From: Ostreiculturibacter nitratireducens
Lineage (GTDB): Bacteria > Pseudomonadota > Alphaproteobacteria > Rhodobacterales > Rhodobacteraceae
Assembly: GCF_032670585.1 (NCBI RefSeq)
Contig: NZ_JAVQHL010000001.1
Span: 558,001 to 622,000 of the forward strand
Reading direction: 5' to 3'
DNA length: 64,000 nucleotides
Positions 60,810 through 64,000 of the stretch are shown here, in pieces (the stretch's first letter is position 1; the number at the start of each line of letters is the position of its first letter). The notes under the pieces are model-generated. The model did not search any database and had not been told where the DNA came from. It was given only the letters and a program-made list of their open reading frames with translations. The translations under genes were made by a program, and so were the position numbers.

Positions 60810-61610
60810 GTGGAAGTGAGCGATATTCTGCTGCGCGAGCTGGATGGCGACGGAGTCCTGCGTCTGACCCTGAATGACGCCCGGCGCCGCAACGCCCTTT
60901 CCGAAGCGATGCTGGGGGAATTGGGCGCGGCCTTTGCCGAGGCAGGCGCCAACCCTTCGGTTCGGGTCGTCGTTCTGGCCGCCAACGGACCGGCCTTCTG
61001 CGCGGGTCACGACCTGAAGGAAATGACTGCCGGCCGCGCTGCCCCCGATCGCGGCAGAGCCTACTTCACCAAGGTGATGGCGATGTGTTCGGGCGTCATG
61101 CAGGCGATCGTGAATTGCCCGAAACCCGTCATTGCCGAGGTCACGGGGATTGCGACGGCAGCGGGCTGCCAACTGGTCGCCAGCTGCGATCTTGCCGTTG
61201 CCGCCGACACTGCGCAGTTCAGCACGCCTGGCGTCCATATCGGGCTGTTCTGCTCCACGCCGATGGTGGCGCTGTCCCGGAACGTGGGCAACAAGCACGC
61301 GATGGAAATGCTCCTGACGGGGGACATGACCTCGGCTGCCCGTGCGGCCGAGATCGGGCTGGTCAACCGGGCCGTTGCTCCCGAAGCGTTGCGGGAGGCG
61401 ACGATGGAGATGGCGCGCAAGATCGCGTCCAAGTCCAGCATGACACTCGCCACGGGGAAACGTGCGTTCTACGCACAGCGCGAAATGACCCTGGCGCAGG
61501 CCTATGACTACGCCTCCAGCGTGATGGTCGAGAACATGCTCGCCCGCGATGCGGAGGAAGGCATCGGTGCCTTCATCGAAAAACGCGCGCCCCAATGGCT
61601 GGATCAATGA
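60810..61610 (+). CDS. Crotonase-fold protein lacking both catalytic glutamates (ECHDC3-like)
   Basis: A 266-residue enoyl-CoA hydratase/isomerase-fold protein. The oxyanion-hole segments FCAGHDLKE and GIATAAGCQLVASCDLA are intact, but the two hydratase glutamates are replaced: Gln121 in GCQL and Gly141 in STPGVHIG. This matches the ECHDC3 branch, whose function is unsettled. By position it could act like DmdD (methylthioacryloyl-CoA hydratase, a crotonase), but that chemistry needs the glutamates. Start is GTG at 60810 with GGGAGG upstream. Confidence 0.85.
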   Translation: MEVSDILLRELDGDGVLRLTLNDARRRNALSEAMLGELGAAFAEAGANPSVRVVVLAANGPAFCAGHDLKEMTAGRAAPDRGRAYFTKVMAMCSGVMQAIVNCPKPVIAEVTGIATAAGCQLVASCDLAVAADTAQFSTPGVHIGLFCSTPMVALSRNVGNKHAMEMLLTGDMTSAARAAEIGLVNRAVAPEALREATMEMARKIASKSSMTLATGKRAFYAQREMTLAQAYDYASSVMVENMLARDAEEGIGAFIEKRAPQWLDQ

Positions 61611-63253
61611 GGTTCATGGTGGAAAACCCCTACAACACCGGTCTGGATCGCAACCCGGCGAACTATCAGCCCCTTACGCCGCTGACCTTCCTGGAGCGCG
61701 CTGCCAGCGTCTTTCCCGACCACACCGCGATCATCCACGGCGCACTGCGGCGCAACTATGCCGAGTTCTATGCGCGGTCGCGGCAACTGGCCTCCGCGCT
61801 TGCCGAGAACGGCATCGGCAGGGGCGACACCGTATCCGCCCTTTTGGCGAATACGCCGGCGATGCTGGAATGCCATTACGGCGTGCCGATGTGCGGCGCC
61901 GTCCTGCATTCGATCAACACCCGCCTCGACGCGGCCATCATCGCCTTCCAGCTCGATCACGCCATGTCCAGGGTCGTGATCGTCGACCGGGAGTTCATGC
62001 CGCTGATGCAGGAGGCGCTTGCGCTTGCAACCGTCAGGCCCGTCCTGATCCAGTACGACGACCCGGAATTCGACGGTCCCACCATCCCTGTCGAGGCGCA
62101 GGATTACGAGGCCTTCCTGTCGAAGGGCGATCCGGATTTCGCCTGGCTGATGCCCGAGGACGAATGGGACGCGATCTCGATCAACTACACCTCCGGCACG
62201 ACCGGCGACCCGAAGGGCGTCGTGTCTCACCACCGGGGCGCGTACCTGCTCGCGCAGGGCAATGCGCTGACGACGTCGATGCGGAAACATGCGGTCTATC
62301 TGTGGACCCTGCCGATGTTCCACTGCAACGGCTGGTGTTTCCCCTGGACGATGTCCGCCATCATCGGCACCCATGTCTGCCTGCGGCAGGTGCGGGCCGA
62401 ACCGATCTGGAACGCCCTTGCCGACGAAGGTGTGACCCACCTGTGCGGCGCCCCCATCGTGATGTCGCTGATGATCTCGGCGCCGGATACGGTCAAACGC
62501 GATCTCGACCACACTGTGCAGTTCTTCACCGCCGCCGCGCCGCCGCCCGAAAAGCTGCTGGCCGACATGCGGGATGCCGGCTTCGACGTGACCCACCTTT
62601 ACGGGCTGACGGAAACCTATGGCCCGGCAGTCGTCAATGACTGGCATGAAAGCTGGTCCGGGTTGCCCTCTGCCGAACAGGCCGCGCTGAAATCCCGTCA
62701 GGGCGTGCGCTATCTGGCGCTGGAGCAACTGGACGTCATCGACCCCGAAACGATGCAGCCCGTGCCGCGCGACGGCAAGACCATGGGAGAGGTCATGTTT
62801 CGCGGCAATGTCGTCATGAAAGGCTATTTCCGCAATCCAAAGGCGACGCAGGAAGCCTTCGCGGGCGGCTGGTTCCACTCCGGCGATCTGGGGGTCATGC
62901 ATCCCGACGGCTACGTCCAGCTCAAGGACAGATCGAAGGACATCATCATCTCGGGCGGCGAGAACATCTCCTCGATCGAAGTCGAAGAGGCGCTGTACCG
63001 GCATCCCGCCGTCGCGGTCGCAGCCGTCGTCGCAATGCCCCATGAAAAATGGGGCGAAACGCCCTGCGCCTTTGTCGAACTCGGCACGGGCCAGAAGGCG
63101 GATGCGGAAGTGCTTCGCGCGTGGTGCCGGGAGCACCTAGCCCCGTACAAGATTCCCGGCAAATTCGTCTTCATGCCCATTCCCAGAACGTCGACCGGGA
63201 AGATCCAGAAGTTCGTCCTGCGCGAACAGGCAAGGGAAATTTCGACCCGATAA
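61607..63253 (+). CDS. AMP-forming acyl-CoA synthetase (methylmercaptopropionate-CoA ligase candidate)
   Basis: A 548-residue adenylate-forming ligase. ISINYTSGTTGDPKGVVSHH is the P-loop, HLYGLTETYGPAVV the A5 motif, FHSGDLGVMHPDGYVQLKDR the hinge motif and TSTGKIQKFVL holds the catalytic Lys. It belongs to the medium-chain/plant-AAE-like group that includes DmdB enzymes. The ATG at 61607 overlaps the crotonase stop (ATGA); an ATG at 61616 is also possible. Within this operon, activation of the acid left by the demethylase is the natural role. Confidence 0.85.
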   Translation: MRFMVENPYNTGLDRNPANYQPLTPLTFLERAASVFPDHTAIIHGALRRNYAEFYARSRQLASALAENGIGRGDTVSALLANTPAMLECHYGVPMCGAVLHSINTRLDAAIIAFQLDHAMSRVVIVDREFMPLMQEALALATVRPVLIQYDDPEFDGPTIPVEAQDYEAFLSKGDPDFAWLMPEDEWDAISINYTSGTTGDPKGVVSHHRGAYLLAQGNALTTSMRKHAVYLWTLPMFHCNGWCFPWTMSAIIGTHVCLRQVRAEPIWNALADEGVTHLCGAPIVMSLMISAPDTVKRDLDHTVQFFTAAAPPPEKLLADMRDAGFDVTHLYGLTETYGPAVVNDWHESWSGLPSAEQAALKSRQGVRYLALEQLDVIDPETMQPVPRDGKTMGEVMFRGNVVMKGYFRNPKATQEAFAGGWFHSGDLGVMHPDGYVQLKDRSKDIIISGGENISSIEVEEALYRHPAVAVAAVVAMPHEKWGETPCAFVELGTGQKADAEVLRAWCREHLAPYKIPGKFVFMPIPRTSTGKIQKFVLREQAREISTR

Positions 63254-63599
63254 GGCAAGCGGTTTCCAATCCTCTCGGCACGGGACTTCGGTATCGGGTT
63301 CTTCCGGGAACGGCGGCGCGAAGTACGTTCCCGCGCGGCGCCCTTCTTGGCCAGACCTCGACCGCCTATGGGGTGACGAGAGCGTCTTCGAGTTCGACGC
63401 CGAGGTAGCGGACCGTGCCGTCCGTCTTCGTGTGCCCGGGAAGAAGTTCGACGGCGCGCAAGTTGCCGGCCTTGAGGAAGATTGAGCGTCTCCATGTCCT
63501 CCGATCTGCGGGGCAAGTGCACCCCAGTTGGTGGAGCACTTGGGTCCGGGCACCTCACGTTTTGGCACGATAGCCACGACCAAGGCGCTGACGCCGGGC
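63254..63599. other. 346-bp intergenic stretch with an integrase relic
   Basis: Apart from the integrase fragment annotated separately (63366-63482) no gene is visible. It lies between the end of the DmdA-like operon and a convergent LysR gene, and marks another cassette border. Confidence 0.5.
63366..63482 (-). pseudogene. C-terminal relic of a tyrosine recombinase/integrase
   Basis: The minus strand reads FLKAGNLRAVELLPGHTKT then DGTVRYLGVELEDAL and a stop, the C terminus of a phage-type integrase, including the GH motif and the catalytic Tyr. No upstream Arg/Lys part or start is present, so only the last domain survives. Confidence 0.75.
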
Positions 63600-64000
63600 C
63601 TAGGTCGATGAGGCGGCGATCTGCAGAAGCCAGTCGGCGAAGGCGGCGACGTCAGGATCGCGCGTTGCTCCCGGCTCGTGGGCAAGGAAATACCCGTAGT
63701 CGGCCAACTCATGGTCCGTCAGCCGCACCAGCCGCCCGTCGTCGAGCTCACGTTCGACAAGCGCGTCGTTCAAGGCGATGCCCTGCCCGTCGATGACTGC
63801 CTGCACACGCACGTTCGGGTCAGCGATCGTCAGCACGTCCGTCCGGCTGGAGAAGCGCAAGCCCGCGACGCGGTGCCAGTCCTCCCAGGCACGCGAACCG
63901 CTGCGGTCGGCCAGAAGGGTCAGCCGCCGGAGCGCCGCTTCGAGCCCTTCCTCACGCACGAGCGCAAGCGCCTCGGGCGACCCGGTCGCGAAGGCCGGGC
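63600..64000 (-). CDS. LysR-family regulator (GcvA-like), 5' end outside window
   Basis: About 133 C-terminal residues of a LysR effector-binding domain, open to the right edge. LLADRSGSRAWEDW, VIDGQGIALNDALVERELDD and YFLAHEPGATRDPDVAAFADWL are typical of the GcvA/AmpR group. The DNA-binding domain lies beyond the window, so target genes cannot be named. Confidence 0.85.
   Translation of the reverse strand, partial: PAFATGSPEALALVREEGLEAALRRLTLLADRSGSRAWEDWHRVAGLRFSSRTDVLTIADPNVRVQAVIDGQGIALNDALVERELDDGRLVRLTDHELADYGYFLAHEPGATRDPDVAAFADWLLQIAASST

Noticed and set aside
61604..63136. Leftward 510-codon frame opposite the acyl-CoA synthetase gene
   Set aside because: Antisense shadow of a gene with intact adenylation motifs.

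Overview
The window is high-GC DNA with tightly packed operons, strong Shine-Dalgarno sites and frequent ATGA/TGATG start-stop overlaps. The gene content (Tat-exported formate dehydrogenase with its own chaperone, carnitine and DMSP-type catabolic genes, ABC and BCCT osmolyte transporters, many Lrp/LysR/AraC-type local regulators) points to a marine-type alphaproteobacterium, most likely Rhodobacteraceae (Roseobacter group). This is an inference from gene content; there is no rRNA in the window.

Layout. 1-3.3 kb (minus): start of a formate dehydrogenase operon (TorD-family chaperone, small Tat protein, catalytic subunit running off the left edge). 3.6-11.5 kb (minus): nine-gene V/A-type ATPase operon, unusual for this group. 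11.7-18.9 kb: a secreted protein, a capsular-polysaccharide-type glycosyltransferase, a membrane protein, a sugar-alcohol dehydrogenase followed by a truncated mannitol-dehydrogenase relic, then manC and manB for GDP-mannose supply. 19.2-25.2 kb: a PLP lyase / M24 hydrolase / Asp-Glu racemase operon resembling part of the ectoine-degradation set, a divergent Lrp regulator, a universal stress protein and a BCCT transporter. 25.3-26.9 kb: an HD-domain (PhnZ/TmpB-like) putative diiron oxygenase divergent from a LysR regulator. 27.2-30 kb: Lrp regulator, DUF442-type sulfur protein and YeeE/YedE sulfur transporter. 30-35.7 kb: polyamine/opine-type ABC importer with an SDR and a LuxR regulator. 35.9-46 kb: cupin, Liv-type ABC importer and HyuA/HyuB hydantoinase pair under an AraC regulator. 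46-51.8 kb: BioY, 5-oxoprolinase PxpABC and a biotin carboxylase/BCCP pair under a LysR regulator. 52.4-57.8 kb: carnitine catabolism (CdhR-like regulator, acetoacetate-CoA ligase, BKACE, carnitine dehydrogenase-thioesterase fusion). 58.5-63.3 kb: Lrp regulator, DmdA-like demethylase, OsmC protein, an atypical crotonase and an acyl-CoA synthetase. A LysR gene runs off the right edge.

How it fits together. From 19 kb onward the window reads as a series of self-contained scavenging cassettes, each with its own regulator and often its own importer, for osmolyte-like and cyclic-amide nitrogen/sulfur compounds. Decayed transposase and integrase fragments (IS6-like at 35.7 and 51.9 kb; IS5-like at 28.6, 52.0 and 57.9 kb; integrase at 63.4 kb) lie at or near several cassette borders, consistent with assembly by transfer. 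The least explained parts are the DpaL-like/M24/racemase operon, the DmdA-OsmC-crotonase-ligase operon whose crotonase lacks both catalytic glutamates, the HyuAB-Liv island beside PxpABC-AccBC, and the V-ATPase with an atypical c subunit and a short protein in the subunit C slot.
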